From JAOAFZ01 sp964412815 (GTDB lineage Bacteria; Patescibacteriota; Microgenomatia; UBA1406; GWC2-37-13), in contig CAYPQF010000026.1 of assembly GCA_964412815.1 (NCBI GenBank), positions 186,001 through 250,000 of the forward strand: 64,000 bases of DNA, written 5' to 3'. The notes below the pieces were generated by a model that saw nothing but the letters and a program-made list of their open reading frames with translations, was not told the origin of the DNA and ran no database searches. Below are positions 41,601 through 49,843 of the stretch, one piece after another (the first letter of the stretch is position 1; each line of letters starts with the position of its first letter). Both the position numbers and the translations under genes were made by a program.

Positions 41601-43292
41601 TTACTCAGACAGTAGATCGCTGGGGCCGTTAAATACTTCGTACCACCCATCCGAATTGCCTTCGTCTGCTCCTGATAGTGGATTATTCTCCATGCGCACA
41701 TTGATTTCGTAGAGTGCTCCATCGAGTACTACCCGGTACTCCATTCCACAGCCTTCCTGCTCCTGCTGCCCATTCACACAAGTTGCCCGCTGACGGTTGA
41801 GAGGTTCAACGGGTACTGAGGAGGTATACTCACAGACGTCAAACCCAAGCCAGTTGGTTGCCCTACAGGTGTCATCTGCGTTTCTGGTCAGGAAACGGAT
41901 ACTGCGACAGGGTCTTTCCGGCGTACATTTACCGGCGGGAAAGCTGTTGTTATCATTCAGGTACTGTTTGAGAACGGTCTCAATAGTAGTCACATCTTTT
42001 TCCCGTTCGTTATCCCGCGCTCGTCGGTCAGCGTTATACGGAATGTTTGCTTCAGCTTCCTGGATATAGGATTCACGGGATTGCGCGGAGTCTGTTGCTT
42101 CCTCATCTGTCGATTCATATTCCGGCGCTGCTTCTTCGCTGGCTTCCAGATCAGCGGAATCAGTGACATTCGGATCTCCTGCCGTATCTTCGATAATGGG
42201 CATATCTTCTTCACGAATTGCGGCTTCATCACTGGCAACGGTCATCCACTCGTTGCTAACTGCCGGCACATATGCTGCAAAGTTATCTCCTAAAAACACA
42301 TAGACCGGCTGCAGGTACGACTGATAGATATCCGGGTCCAGATAACCCAGGAACATACGCTTGATAGAGATATTGGTAGCTCCCTCCGGTGCAGAAACAA
42401 CCATTCCTTTCCCTTCGTTCAGCTCTTTCCAGGCTTCGTCACCGTTCTTGAGCGGATATACACCAACCTGTTCCGTAGAAGCTTCAAAGAAGCGAATCTT
42501 GGAACGGATGACCTTATACCCTTCGCTATCAAACAACATAATCACATAGTTTTGGCTGTTAAAGTACCGCGGAGCTACAATGGGAATTTCACCGATATTC
42601 GGACGGTAGAAGTCGACTTCAACCATATTCGCTAGATCTGGAGAATCTACTACCTGTAATTGTTCAGTTTCCGGATTAAATGCCAGATAAATAATGTTAG
42701 TTTTCCCGCGGGCGATCTCTTCCGGATACCGACCAACATTCTTCAGTACATCCCGGGCAGCGTTTAAAATTTGATCTTCTGAGGGAATCCGTGCATCTGC
42801 CAGCCGGTCTGCTTCCTGCGATAACTGATTATATTCGTAGTCAAAGTTATAGTTTTTAATATCTATTGTGAGCTTTTGCTGATTGTCTGCAAAAACCGCA
42901 GAACTACCCTGAAGCCGGTACTTGGTTAATTCGGTATCAAATCCCAATGTTTTGGCCATGACATAAATATTTTCCCGGAAACCAAGAGTAGCATTTGCTT
43001 CGGGGAGATAAAATACCTTTGCTGTCTCCGCTTCTGTTACCGGAACGCCTTCGATGGTATCAAGAGTAAAGGTATAGTTGGCAGAAGGTGTTGATTCTCT
43101 GATTTCCGGCGGAGTAATTTGATTAAAGATGGTATCAATGGCTAGTCCGGGAGCTGCTTCTGGGGGCTTGTTGAGCTGTACAAGCAAAACCACCAGCTGA
43201 ATACTGTAGTATAATATAAACACTACAATCACTGATAGGATCGCAAAAGGTGCCATTTTACGGAAGTAATACGACAGCTCAGTTAGTGACAT
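41601..43292 (-). CDS. membrane-anchored protein with pilin-like C-terminal head
   Basis: A 563-residue protein with one N-terminal transmembrane helix (about 13-36), a large unassigned region (45-370), an acidic disordered linker (about 370-430, many Glu/Asp/Ala/Ser), and a C-terminal ~130 residues (from RARDNEREKDVTTIETVLKQYLNDNNSFP) that resemble the globular head of type IV pilins or GspG-like pseudopilins, including paired cysteines. The pilin part lacks its own N-terminal prepilin helix. I do not recognise the middle domain. It may present a pilin-like head at the cell surface. Confidence 0.6.
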   Translation of the reverse strand: MSLTELSYYFRKMAPFAILSVIVVFILYYSIQLVVLLVQLNKPPEAAPGLAIDTIFNQITPPEIRESTPSANYTFTLDTIEGVPVTEAETAKVFYLPEANATLGFRENIYVMAKTLGFDTELTKYRLQGSSAVFADNQQKLTIDIKNYNFDYEYNQLSQEADRLADARIPSEDQILNAARDVLKNVGRYPEEIARGKTNIIYLAFNPETEQLQVVDSPDLANMVEVDFYRPNIGEIPIVAPRYFNSQNYVIMLFDSEGYKVIRSKIRFFEASTEQVGVYPLKNGDEAWKELNEGKGMVVSAPEGATNISIKRMFLGYLDPDIYQSYLQPVYVFLGDNFAAYVPAVSNEWMTVASDEAAIREEDMPIIEDTAGDPNVTDSADLEASEEAAPEYESTDEEATDSAQSRESYIQEAEANIPYNADRRARDNEREKDVTTIETVLKQYLNDNNSFPAGKCTPERPCRSIRFLTRNADDTCRATNWLGFDVCEYTSSVPVEPLNRQRATCVNGQQEQEGCGMEYRVVLDGALYEINVRMENNPLSGADEGNSDGWYEVFNGPSDLLSE

Positions 43293-43316
43293 AGATATAT
43301 ACTAATTGAACTGTCC

Positions 43317-43344
43317 TTGGCAATCAACACGAATGTAGTATAAT
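43317..43344 (+). promoter_or_regulatory. promoter of tRNA-Tyr
   Basis: TTGGCA (43317-43322), 16-bp spacer, TATAAT (43339-43344), 14 bases before the mature tRNA 5' end. Confidence 0.6.
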
Positions 43345-43358
43345 ATGTTTTTACTCCT

Positions 43359-43441
43359 CCAGGGGTGGCGGAGTGGCCAATCGCACCAGACTGTAAATCT
43401 GGCGTCTTATGACTACGAAGGTTCGAATCCTTCCCCCTGGA
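43359..43441 (+). tRNA. tRNA-Tyr (anticodon GTA)
   Basis: Folded by eye: acceptor CCAGGGG/CCCCTGG, D stem GCGG/TCGC, anticodon stem CCAGA/TCTGG with loop CTGTAAA, a long variable arm as expected for bacterial tRNA-Tyr, and T arm GAAGG-TTCGAAT-CCTTC. The discriminator base is A and no CCA is encoded. The first base pair is C1-G72, whereas bacterial tRNA-Tyr normally has G1-C72. Confidence 0.93.
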
Positions 43442-43460
43442 CATACTTCTTAACAATTCG

Positions 43461-43480
43461 AGTTTTACCCATAAAACTTT
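43461..43480 (+). terminator. possible weak terminator after tRNA-Tyr
   Basis: AGTTTTA-CCCA-TAAAACT followed by a few T residues. The stem is AT-only, so the call is tentative. Confidence 0.3.
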
Positions 43481-43504
43481 TCTCAATTCTTCCTGTTGCT
43501 ATGC

Positions 43505-43510
43505 TATAAT
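43505..43510 (+). promoter_or_regulatory. -10 box TATAAT for the ClpB-like gene
   Basis: Extended -10 (TGC TATAAT) lying 11 bases before the ATG at 43522. Confidence 0.5.
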
Positions 43511-43521
43511 GTGCATCATAC

Positions 43522-45495
43522 ATGGACATAGTATCTCAATATCTTAGTGCAGTCAGTAAAAAGTCGTATGCCAACTCACAGCGGGTGATTGCGGCATTTA
43601 TCGCGGAGATTCTGCAAAACTCCACCTACGGCAGCATCCTCACCTCTTCGACCCAGATTCGAGAGGCAGTCACAGGAGTTGCTGATAAATCATCCAAGAC
43701 ACAACCACTGCTCCATTCGTCCCAAAAACTGGTCGATGCCTTTGCCGTTTCGCTGAGAAAGACAATTCCGCAACAGCAACATATCTTATCTGTTACCCAT
43801 ATAGACGAGATTGTGCTGCTGCTGGCTGCTCTTAAGCTGTTTGATGCAGAGGCACACAGTAATCTGTATCAGCCGCTCCTGAAAGAGGTTTTGACCAAAC
43901 AGCTGCACCGTCTGGAGCTGAAGTCGCTGCCCGGGTCAGATGATGGTGGTTTTATCGGCCGGACAAAAGAGATTGAGGAGATTAAACGCATTCTGGCCCG
44001 CACCTTTCGTAACAATGTACTGATAATTGGCCAGACCGGTGTGGGAAAGACAACACTGGCACAATCGCTACCTGAGTTTATCCCTGATCGCCAGATGTAC
44101 CAGCTGTTCCCGGGCTCAGACACCTTTTACGATCAGGTGGTCTCGATTCTGTCCCAGAATACCTCTCAGTCCATCCTTTTCTTCCTCGACGAACTCTTTA
44201 CCTTCGATACAGCTCACATAAAGTACCTGATCGACAGCACCCAGATTATCGGCACCATGAATGAGTCGTCGTATCGTAAATTTGCTGCAGAGCATCCTCA
44301 TATCGTCTCCAAGTTCGAGGTGCTCACGCTCGAAGAGCCGCCAAAACAGGATATGATTACGATCCTCAAACAGCATCAGGCAACCATGAGTGCTGCCTAT
44401 GAGATTCCGTTTGATGAAGAGTTTACCGACGAGATGTTTTCGCTGGCAAAACAGTATCTGCCAGAGCCAGCATTTCCGTCCCGTGGCATCTCACTGGTAG
44501 ACGAGTCGATTCTGCTTGCTCATGCCCAGGGTGCACAAACCGTATCCAAAGATATTCTGCGTGCCGTGATTGCAGCTAAGACAAATATCCCGATCGGGTC
44601 GCTTACCGAGATGGATAAAAAGGACCTAAGCAAACTACCGGAACGCATTCGTGCCCGTGTCAAAGGGCAAAACGAAGCAATCGAGAAAGTAGCGCGGACC
44701 ATTCAGCGGGCTCGTTTGGGGTTTGGTCGCAAGAATCGGCCCATCGGCTCATTTCTGTTTGTCGGTCCCTCCGGTGTCGGAAAAACGGAGCTTGCAAAAG
44801 CACTGGCGCAGGAAGTGTTCGGGGATGTCGATGCCATGATCCGTCTCGATATGTCGGAGTTTTCCGAAGCACACATGGTCCAGCGCCTGATTGGTGCGCC
44901 TCCCGGCTATGTCGGTTATGAAGAAGGCGGACAGCTGACCAATCCGGTTATGTCCAAGCCCTATACACTGGTACTTTTGGACGAGATCGAAAAGGCGCAT
45001 CCGCGGGTCTTTGATATCTTTCTCCAGGTACTGGACGACGGCCGATTGACCGATGGTATGGGCAAGAAGGTAGACTTTCGCAACACCATTATCATCGCTA
45101 CTTCCAACGCCGGTATCGAGGATATTCTGGAGATGATCGAGGCAGAAGAAGCACAGGACAAGATTGTTTCGGAGGTAAAAGAGGTGCTGCAGGACTACTT
45201 CCGCATCGAGTTTATCAACCGCTTTGATGACATTATTATCTTTAACCCGCTCAAGCCACCCCAACTCAAGGAGATCGGGCGGTTGCAGATGGCAAAGCTG
45301 GAGGCTGAACTCAAGAAACGCAACATCGAATTTGCCATCTCCGATCAAGCGTTAGAACAACTGGCACAAGAGTCTTACGATCCCCGCTATGGTGCCCGTG
45401 GATTGCTCCGGTTAATTCAGGATCGGATCGAGAATAAACTGGCCGAGATGATTCTGGAAGGCGAACTGGAAGAAGGGACAAGAGTAGAGTTCTGA
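43522..45495 (+). CDS. compact ClpA/ClpB-family AAA+ ATPase
   Basis: A 657-residue Hsp100-type protein with two AAA+ domains. D1 has Walker A GQTGVGKTT, a Walker B-like LFFLDELF, and GTMNESSYRKFAAEHPHIVSKFE, where the arginine-finger pair of ClpB appears to be replaced. D2 has GPSGVGKTE, the LIGAPPGYVGYEEGG pore loop and VLLDEIEKAHP, and a typical C-terminal small domain. The ClpB middle domain is missing and no ClpP-docking loop is evident. The N-terminal 130 residues are helical and unassigned. It may be a disaggregase-like unfoldase with a mainly structural D1. Confidence 0.85.
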   Translation: MDIVSQYLSAVSKKSYANSQRVIAAFIAEILQNSTYGSILTSSTQIREAVTGVADKSSKTQPLLHSSQKLVDAFAVSLRKTIPQQQHILSVTHIDEIVLLLAALKLFDAEAHSNLYQPLLKEVLTKQLHRLELKSLPGSDDGGFIGRTKEIEEIKRILARTFRNNVLIIGQTGVGKTTLAQSLPEFIPDRQMYQLFPGSDTFYDQVVSILSQNTSQSILFFLDELFTFDTAHIKYLIDSTQIIGTMNESSYRKFAAEHPHIVSKFEVLTLEEPPKQDMITILKQHQATMSAAYEIPFDEEFTDEMFSLAKQYLPEPAFPSRGISLVDESILLAHAQGAQTVSKDILRAVIAAKTNIPIGSLTEMDKKDLSKLPERIRARVKGQNEAIEKVARTIQRARLGFGRKNRPIGSFLFVGPSGVGKTELAKALAQEVFGDVDAMIRLDMSEFSEAHMVQRLIGAPPGYVGYEEGGQLTNPVMSKPYTLVLLDEIEKAHPRVFDIFLQVLDDGRLTDGMGKKVDFRNTIIIATSNAGIEDILEMIEAEEAQDKIVSEVKEVLQDYFRIEFINRFDDIIIFNPLKPPQLKEIGRLQMAKLEAELKKRNIEFAISDQALEQLAQESYDPRYGARGLLRLIQDRIENKLAEMILEGELEEGTRVEF

Positions 45496-45551
45496 TCGGG
45501 TACGGTTGAGTTTGCGTACCGTTTTTAACCAGATTCATGGCATCTGTTCTC

Positions 45552-48500
45552 TCACGCGCTCAGCGCAAAGGTTGACGGGATAATCTTAACATTCGGCGGC
45601 AGCTGATCTTGTCTGAGCGGCTGCTCAAGTGCGGACTTTACTTCTTTTCTGGTGGTTCCGGTGGCAATTGCCACGGCCGGAGTCCGAACCGGTCTTCCGC
45701 TCTCATCAATTAAATGCACCAGCTGTACTGATGAGCGTCGCTGAAACCAGCTGGCATTCCCCTGCACAAACGTATCAATATCCGACTGTTGCAGATGACA
45801 CCGCTGGCCATTGTTTTTAAAGCGGTTTACCACCAAGTTAGTAAGTGGACAATTGGCTGTGACGCAGCTCTGTTGAAAGGCCTGACTTAACATATGGAGT
45901 TCTACCTTCCCGGGCTCTAGTGCAGCTGCATTGGAAGCTGAGAGTGTTCTGCGGATCTGTTTAGCCACATTTACACTGTTGGGACGGGCTGGAAGTAAAC
46001 GCGGGCTATTTAGCACTCCACGCGGCGGCTGCTTAAGCATTTGGAGCGTTGCACGAGCCTGATCCCGAGTATATTGCTGTGTTTTAGATTGTTGTAATGC
46101 TGTTTGTTGAGCTGCACTGGTTTGGTGCTTCTGCCGTTGTTCGTAGGTGCCTTGTTCCTGTACTTCTTCAGACGCTCCCTTCGTTTCGGCCGGCGTTGTG
46201 ACTCCTCCACCGTTACCTTCGCTATTCACGATACCTGGAGCAGTAGTAAGTACTGCTTCGGTTGACGAACCACTGTTTCGTAGATGAGAAGTAGTAGCTC
46301 TTCGCGTTGATCCAAAGGTACGACCGTTTACCGCGCCCGTTGTTCTGGCTTCTTGCGCAACCGGGATACTTGATTGGGCTGCAACCGGAGGGGCGGCTTC
46401 CACGTTCAGCTCAGAAGCAACATCACGAGGAGTCTGTGTGCTTACTTCGACCGGATCTCTTTCAAACTTAGCTTGAGGAGTCTGTACTTGTGATGAAACT
46501 TCGATTGCATCTTTCTGTGATGTTGCTTCGGCAGTTACTTGAGTACGGGTTGTCCGGGATGATTCTCCCATCGTTGTTCCGGTAGCTTCTGCTGTTCTTA
46601 TGGGAGCGGTTTCAGTTTGAATAGTTTCTTGAGCCTGGACCGTTTTTTCAGCTTGGGCAGTTCGGACCGCTTCCCACTGTGAAGTTGCTGTCTGTGTTTC
46701 TGAGGTAGTTATCGTTTCTCGCTGCTGGGTTGTTGTCTCTAATACCACTGCTGCTTCTGCTACCACTTTGTTATGAGCGGCAGACTGAGTAGTTGCCTGT
46801 TCAGTTCTCGTCGTGTTTTGTACTTGTTCTGCATTCTCAGTTAGTACCATTTGAGTTTGTTCGGTAGTTTGCGTACCAAATGCCTCCTGGAGTGCCTGCT
46901 CCTGCACTACGGATTCCTGCACTGCTTCGATTGCAGCAAAGGCCGCGCTCACCACACTCCCCACTTCATAGCGTCGTTCGATCTGTGCCACTTCTTCGAC
47001 AGCAACTTCTGCTGACGTTCTGGCCTCGACCAATCTGGGTTGCGATTCCTGTAGAGCTGGTTGTACCGGTTCTGGAATAGATACCGGTTCTGTGATAGCG
47101 GCTGGTCTTGGTTCTGATGGTGAAGGTAATTTGGATGCCGGTTTTAATGCAGGCTTTATAGTTTTACGCGTGGATCTTGAGGTTTGCACACGGAATTGTA
47201 GTGGTTCCCGTGCTGGCGCAGGTTCCAGCGCAATGACGGGTGCCACGATGGGTTCATGATCCAATTCCGGTTGGTTAAAACCTCTCTCCACTGGCTTTGG
47301 AGCAGTAGGGACTATAACCCGTTCTTCAACTTCTGCGACCGGTTGTCCACGCCGTTCCGATGGTACTTGAACCACGGCTACTTCAGATCCAATTAGCTGA
47401 GGAACATCTGCTACAACTGGTACAAGAGAAACCGGCATCGCGGGAGGAATGCGAACGGGAGCTACCGGAATTGGTTCTGCTGGAGCAGAAGAGAAGGAAA
47501 CGGTACGAGGCTCCCGCTCTTGCACATCCGGCAGTGATACCTCTAATGCTGTTCTTTCCGGACGCTGGATATACCAGGGAGGAGCAGGGAGATCTGGAGT
47601 CTCAACAGTTGCTGGTTCGCCAGAGGTATACTCAGCTTCTGTCTCATCCTCAAATGTGGTAGCCTGATCCGCTACTGATTTAGAGTCTGTATATTCAGTG
47701 ATATCTCTCCCTGATGCTTCTTCTGGAGCAGAAACACTCTCTACGGGGACCGGTTGTCCCGGCAGAGGTTGTGGTTCAAATGGAGGGAAAAACGGCGGTG
47801 CAAGCATCATCTCTTCTTCCAGTGGTTCGGGAAGTACCGGCTGAACCGGTAAAAAGCGTTCCACTAGTTGTCCAGTCTCTGCTAGTACCGTATCCATAGC
47901 CTCGGCATTATCTTCACACGGAAACGCTTCTATGCTGCCATCAGGCTGTTCCTGCAAAGTTAAGAGATACCCTCCGGTTTTCTCCTGGATGTTGACAAAG
48001 TATCGTTCCTCATCTTGCAATGCGGCGGCAACCTTGAGAAGATGTTGTTCTGCCGGCTGCGGTTCCGTGGATTGTACTTCTGCTGGATCTTGTCCCTCCG
48101 GTGCCGGGCGAGTACGAATCTCCATCTCCTTGGCCAACAGCACGGCCATCTGTTCGTGTGTCAGGTTCAGCAACTCGGTACTATTCTCCGGGTCCAGCTC
48201 TTCGATACGCGCCAGAAATGTCTCTACCGATGGTGAGTAATCCAGTCCGTGTAACGAGAGTAGTCCGGCCATAATCGCTTCTTCCTCCAGCGACGGATAG
48301 CGGGTACGAAGATCTGCAATCATGCCTGCAAACTGCTCTGTGGTCTGACGATTATACTTGACCTCAATCGGTGGGCGTTTCTCCGGTATATCATCGTAGG
48401 CAATCCAGCCCAGCATCTTCGACTGCTCCTGAACCACCTGAAATGCCTCGTTCTCCTGTTTGTCATTGCCCTGCTGATGCTGTTGTGCAACTGCCACCAT

Positions 48501-49340
48501 GCCTTCCAGCTGGGTTCGGAACCGCTCTTCCATCGTTAGATTCCCGACATCTATACCGCGTTCTTTCTGGGCATCGACTCTGGTCTGGAAGGCCTCGGCC
48601 TCCTGCCGGCGCTGCTGGAGCCGGGGTTCCACAATGGCTGCTACTGCAAACATAGGCGCATCATAACCATATTCAGGTGTAATCTCATCGATGTATTCTG
48701 CAAGTGTTTTACCATTCAGTTCTGGATAACGGGTGCCACAGGTTTCAAGAGCAAGCACCTGCATTACCGCATTTGCCTTTTGATATCCCATAAGACCCAG
48801 CATCAGAAGAGAAAGTTTTTGCGGGTCTTCCCAGCGACCTTTGAGTGTGAAGTTAAAGCCTGACATATCATCAACTTCTAAATTGAGAGTGCTGTCAGAA
48901 TTTTGAGGCTCTTCAACTACACTCAATAAATAAGCAAATTTATCGAGCGGCGAATGAAAAAGATTGTAAGCAGTTTTATACGATAGTATGGTGTGTTGAG
49001 CCTTATCAAAAATTATAGAATATAACAATTCATCTAGATCAGCTTCATCTTCGGGAAGAGGTAGGTTTGCTAAATTACATAATTTTTGAAGAATTAAATA
49101 TCTATCTGAACCCGGAATTACACCTAATTCTCGTTCAAGAAATGTTACTGTGAAAACTCCATCTTTTGTTGATTCAGTATCTTCTGGAATATATTTACCA
49201 TATAGAGAAACTTCCTGGTTATCTCTCATAAAACGATTACTTACCAGCTCCTCAAGCTCATTCTCATGATGTATATGAGGAATATCTATTTGAGAAGTAT
49301 CAATAACCTGTTCCAGTGTGTCAGTTTCTATAAAAGTCAT
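45552..49340 (-). CDS. very large protein of unknown function with long disordered middle
   Basis: 1262 residues. Residues about 1-440 look globular and mostly helical (FAYLLSVVEEP..., LSLLMLGLMGYQKANAVMQVL, DLRTRYPSLEEEAIMAGLLSLHG). About 470-1130 are low-complexity: first Pro/Glu/Val-rich, then Thr/Gln/Ala/Glu-rich with many TQ and QT pairs. The last ~130 residues are again compact and include three cysteines (CVTANCPLTNL, QRCHLQ) before VHLIDESGRPVRTPAVAIATG. There is no signal peptide or membrane helix. The Met at 49340 is chosen because the next upstream Met (49364) falls inside the terminator hairpin of the preceding gene. I do not recognise the family. Confidence 0.75.
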   Translation of the reverse strand: MTFIETDTLEQVIDTSQIDIPHIHHENELEELVSNRFMRDNQEVSLYGKYIPEDTESTKDGVFTVTFLERELGVIPGSDRYLILQKLCNLANLPLPEDEADLDELLYSIIFDKAQHTILSYKTAYNLFHSPLDKFAYLLSVVEEPQNSDSTLNLEVDDMSGFNFTLKGRWEDPQKLSLLMLGLMGYQKANAVMQVLALETCGTRYPELNGKTLAEYIDEITPEYGYDAPMFAVAAIVEPRLQQRRQEAEAFQTRVDAQKERGIDVGNLTMEERFRTQLEGMVAVAQQHQQGNDKQENEAFQVVQEQSKMLGWIAYDDIPEKRPPIEVKYNRQTTEQFAGMIADLRTRYPSLEEEAIMAGLLSLHGLDYSPSVETFLARIEELDPENSTELLNLTHEQMAVLLAKEMEIRTRPAPEGQDPAEVQSTEPQPAEQHLLKVAAALQDEERYFVNIQEKTGGYLLTLQEQPDGSIEAFPCEDNAEAMDTVLAETGQLVERFLPVQPVLPEPLEEEMMLAPPFFPPFEPQPLPGQPVPVESVSAPEEASGRDITEYTDSKSVADQATTFEDETEAEYTSGEPATVETPDLPAPPWYIQRPERTALEVSLPDVQEREPRTVSFSSAPAEPIPVAPVRIPPAMPVSLVPVVADVPQLIGSEVAVVQVPSERRGQPVAEVEERVIVPTAPKPVERGFNQPELDHEPIVAPVIALEPAPAREPLQFRVQTSRSTRKTIKPALKPASKLPSPSEPRPAAITEPVSIPEPVQPALQESQPRLVEARTSAEVAVEEVAQIERRYEVGSVVSAAFAAIEAVQESVVQEQALQEAFGTQTTEQTQMVLTENAEQVQNTTRTEQATTQSAAHNKVVAEAAVVLETTTQQRETITTSETQTATSQWEAVRTAQAEKTVQAQETIQTETAPIRTAEATGTTMGESSRTTRTQVTAEATSQKDAIEVSSQVQTPQAKFERDPVEVSTQTPRDVASELNVEAAPPVAAQSSIPVAQEARTTGAVNGRTFGSTRRATTSHLRNSGSSTEAVLTTAPGIVNSEGNGGGVTTPAETKGASEEVQEQGTYEQRQKHQTSAAQQTALQQSKTQQYTRDQARATLQMLKQPPRGVLNSPRLLPARPNSVNVAKQIRRTLSASNAAALEPGKVELHMLSQAFQQSCVTANCPLTNLVVNRFKNNGQRCHLQQSDIDTFVQGNASWFQRRSSVQLVHLIDESGRPVRTPAVAIATGTTRKEVKSALEQPLRQDQLPPNVKIIPSTFALSA

Positions 49341-49354
49341 TGTTGTATGAAAAT

Positions 49355-49384
49355 CTCCCTGCACTCAACGTGCAGTGCAGGGAG
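49355..49384 (-). terminator. intrinsic-type hairpin after the Cys-rich gene
   Basis: CTCCCTGCACT, 8 bases, AGTGCAGGGAG: perfect 11-bp arms. On the minus strand it lies 20 bp after the Cys-rich gene and is followed by ATTTTC, a short T-rich tract. It separates the Cys-rich gene from the 1262-residue gene. Confidence 0.65.
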
Positions 49385-49403
49385 TCCGTCGGACAGTGCA
49401 GGA

Positions 49404-49724
49404 TCACTGCAGGTGGATGGTGCGGCGAGGAGCTCGTGATGTCGTGATGGGCTGTGCGCCATCATCACGCTGCTCCAGCGGCGCCGCAACATGGATGCAC
49501 CGGCCCCGCGGGGCGGTGCACATCGAACCGGCATCGGCGGTGCGGAGGTGGTGCGAGCACCCCCCGCACGTCACGCCCTCGGGCGGGGTGGCGGTCACGC
49601 GCTGCTGGTGCGTCGCGCACCCGCAGCTCTGGTGGTCGCAGCCGCTCGGGCAGCTGCAGTGGCTAGCCGCCTGGCAACCACAGCTCTTGTGGTCGCAGCC
49701 AGGCGAACAAATGCATGCGCTCAT
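49404..49724 (-). CDS. Cys/His-rich repeat protein, probable metal binder
   Basis: A 106-residue protein of unknown family. Its first 39 residues contain two copies of a 14-residue unit of the form CxCxxGCDHxSCGC (residues 4-17 and 23-36, period 19), followed by a CGGCSHH motif near residues 53-59 and scattered cysteines; the C-terminal third is basic and unstructured. The density of Cys and His suggests zinc, copper or iron binding, or a metallothionein-like role. The gene is strikingly GC-rich, with almost every third codon position G or C from about codon 18 to 63. Unlike most genes here it has a classical GGAGG six bases before the ATG. It is divergent from a DtxR-family regulator. Confidence 0.72.
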   Translation of the reverse strand: MSACICSPGCDHKSCGCQAASHCSCPSGCDHQSCGCATHQQRVTATPPEGVTCGGCSHHLRTADAGSMCTAPRGRCIHVAAPLEQRDDGAQPITTSRAPRRTIHLQ

Positions 49725-49759
49725 CGTAGGCCTCCATCTAGTCGGTTGTCCGTTTCCCC

Positions 49760-49765
49760 ATTATA
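49760..49765 (-). promoter_or_regulatory. -10 box TATAAT for the Cys-rich gene
   Basis: TATAAT on the minus strand, 35 bases upstream of the ATG at 49724. The predicted leader is about 28 bases and carries GGAGG at 49735-49731. Confidence 0.5.
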
Positions 49766-49771
49766 CCAACT

Positions 49772-49789
49772 AGTTTTATATATAAAACT
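49772..49789. promoter_or_regulatory. 18-bp perfect palindrome, candidate operator
   Basis: AGTTTTATATATAAAACT is a perfect palindrome in the 119-bp gap between the divergent Cys-rich and DtxR-family genes, just upstream of both -10 boxes. Size and position fit a dimeric winged-helix repressor site; binding by the adjacent regulator is inference. Confidence 0.6.
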
Positions 49790-49832
49790 TTAAATCCTTC
49801 CTTCTATATCACTCTAAAAAGACATTATGCGC

Positions 49833-49838
49833 TATAAT
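49833..49838 (+). promoter_or_regulatory. -10 box TATAAT for the DtxR-family gene
   Basis: TATAAT ending five bases before the ATG at 49844; no Shine-Dalgarno sequence. Confidence 0.5.
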
Positions 49839-49843
49839 ATGGT

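Noticed and set aside
43283..43486. 67-codon minus-strand frame over tRNA-Tyr
   Set aside because: It is the reverse strand of a well-folded tRNA and its promoter.
45552..49340. 1262-residue protein as a secreted adhesin
   Set aside because: No signal peptide, membrane anchor or sorting signal is seen, so I kept it as unknown.
49375..49793. Three overlapping plus-strand open frames of 70-132 codons across the GC-rich stretch
   Set aside because: High GC removes stop codons in all frames; the minus frame has the Cys/His repeats, a Shine-Dalgarno sequence, a promoter and a terminator, so the plus frames are shadows.
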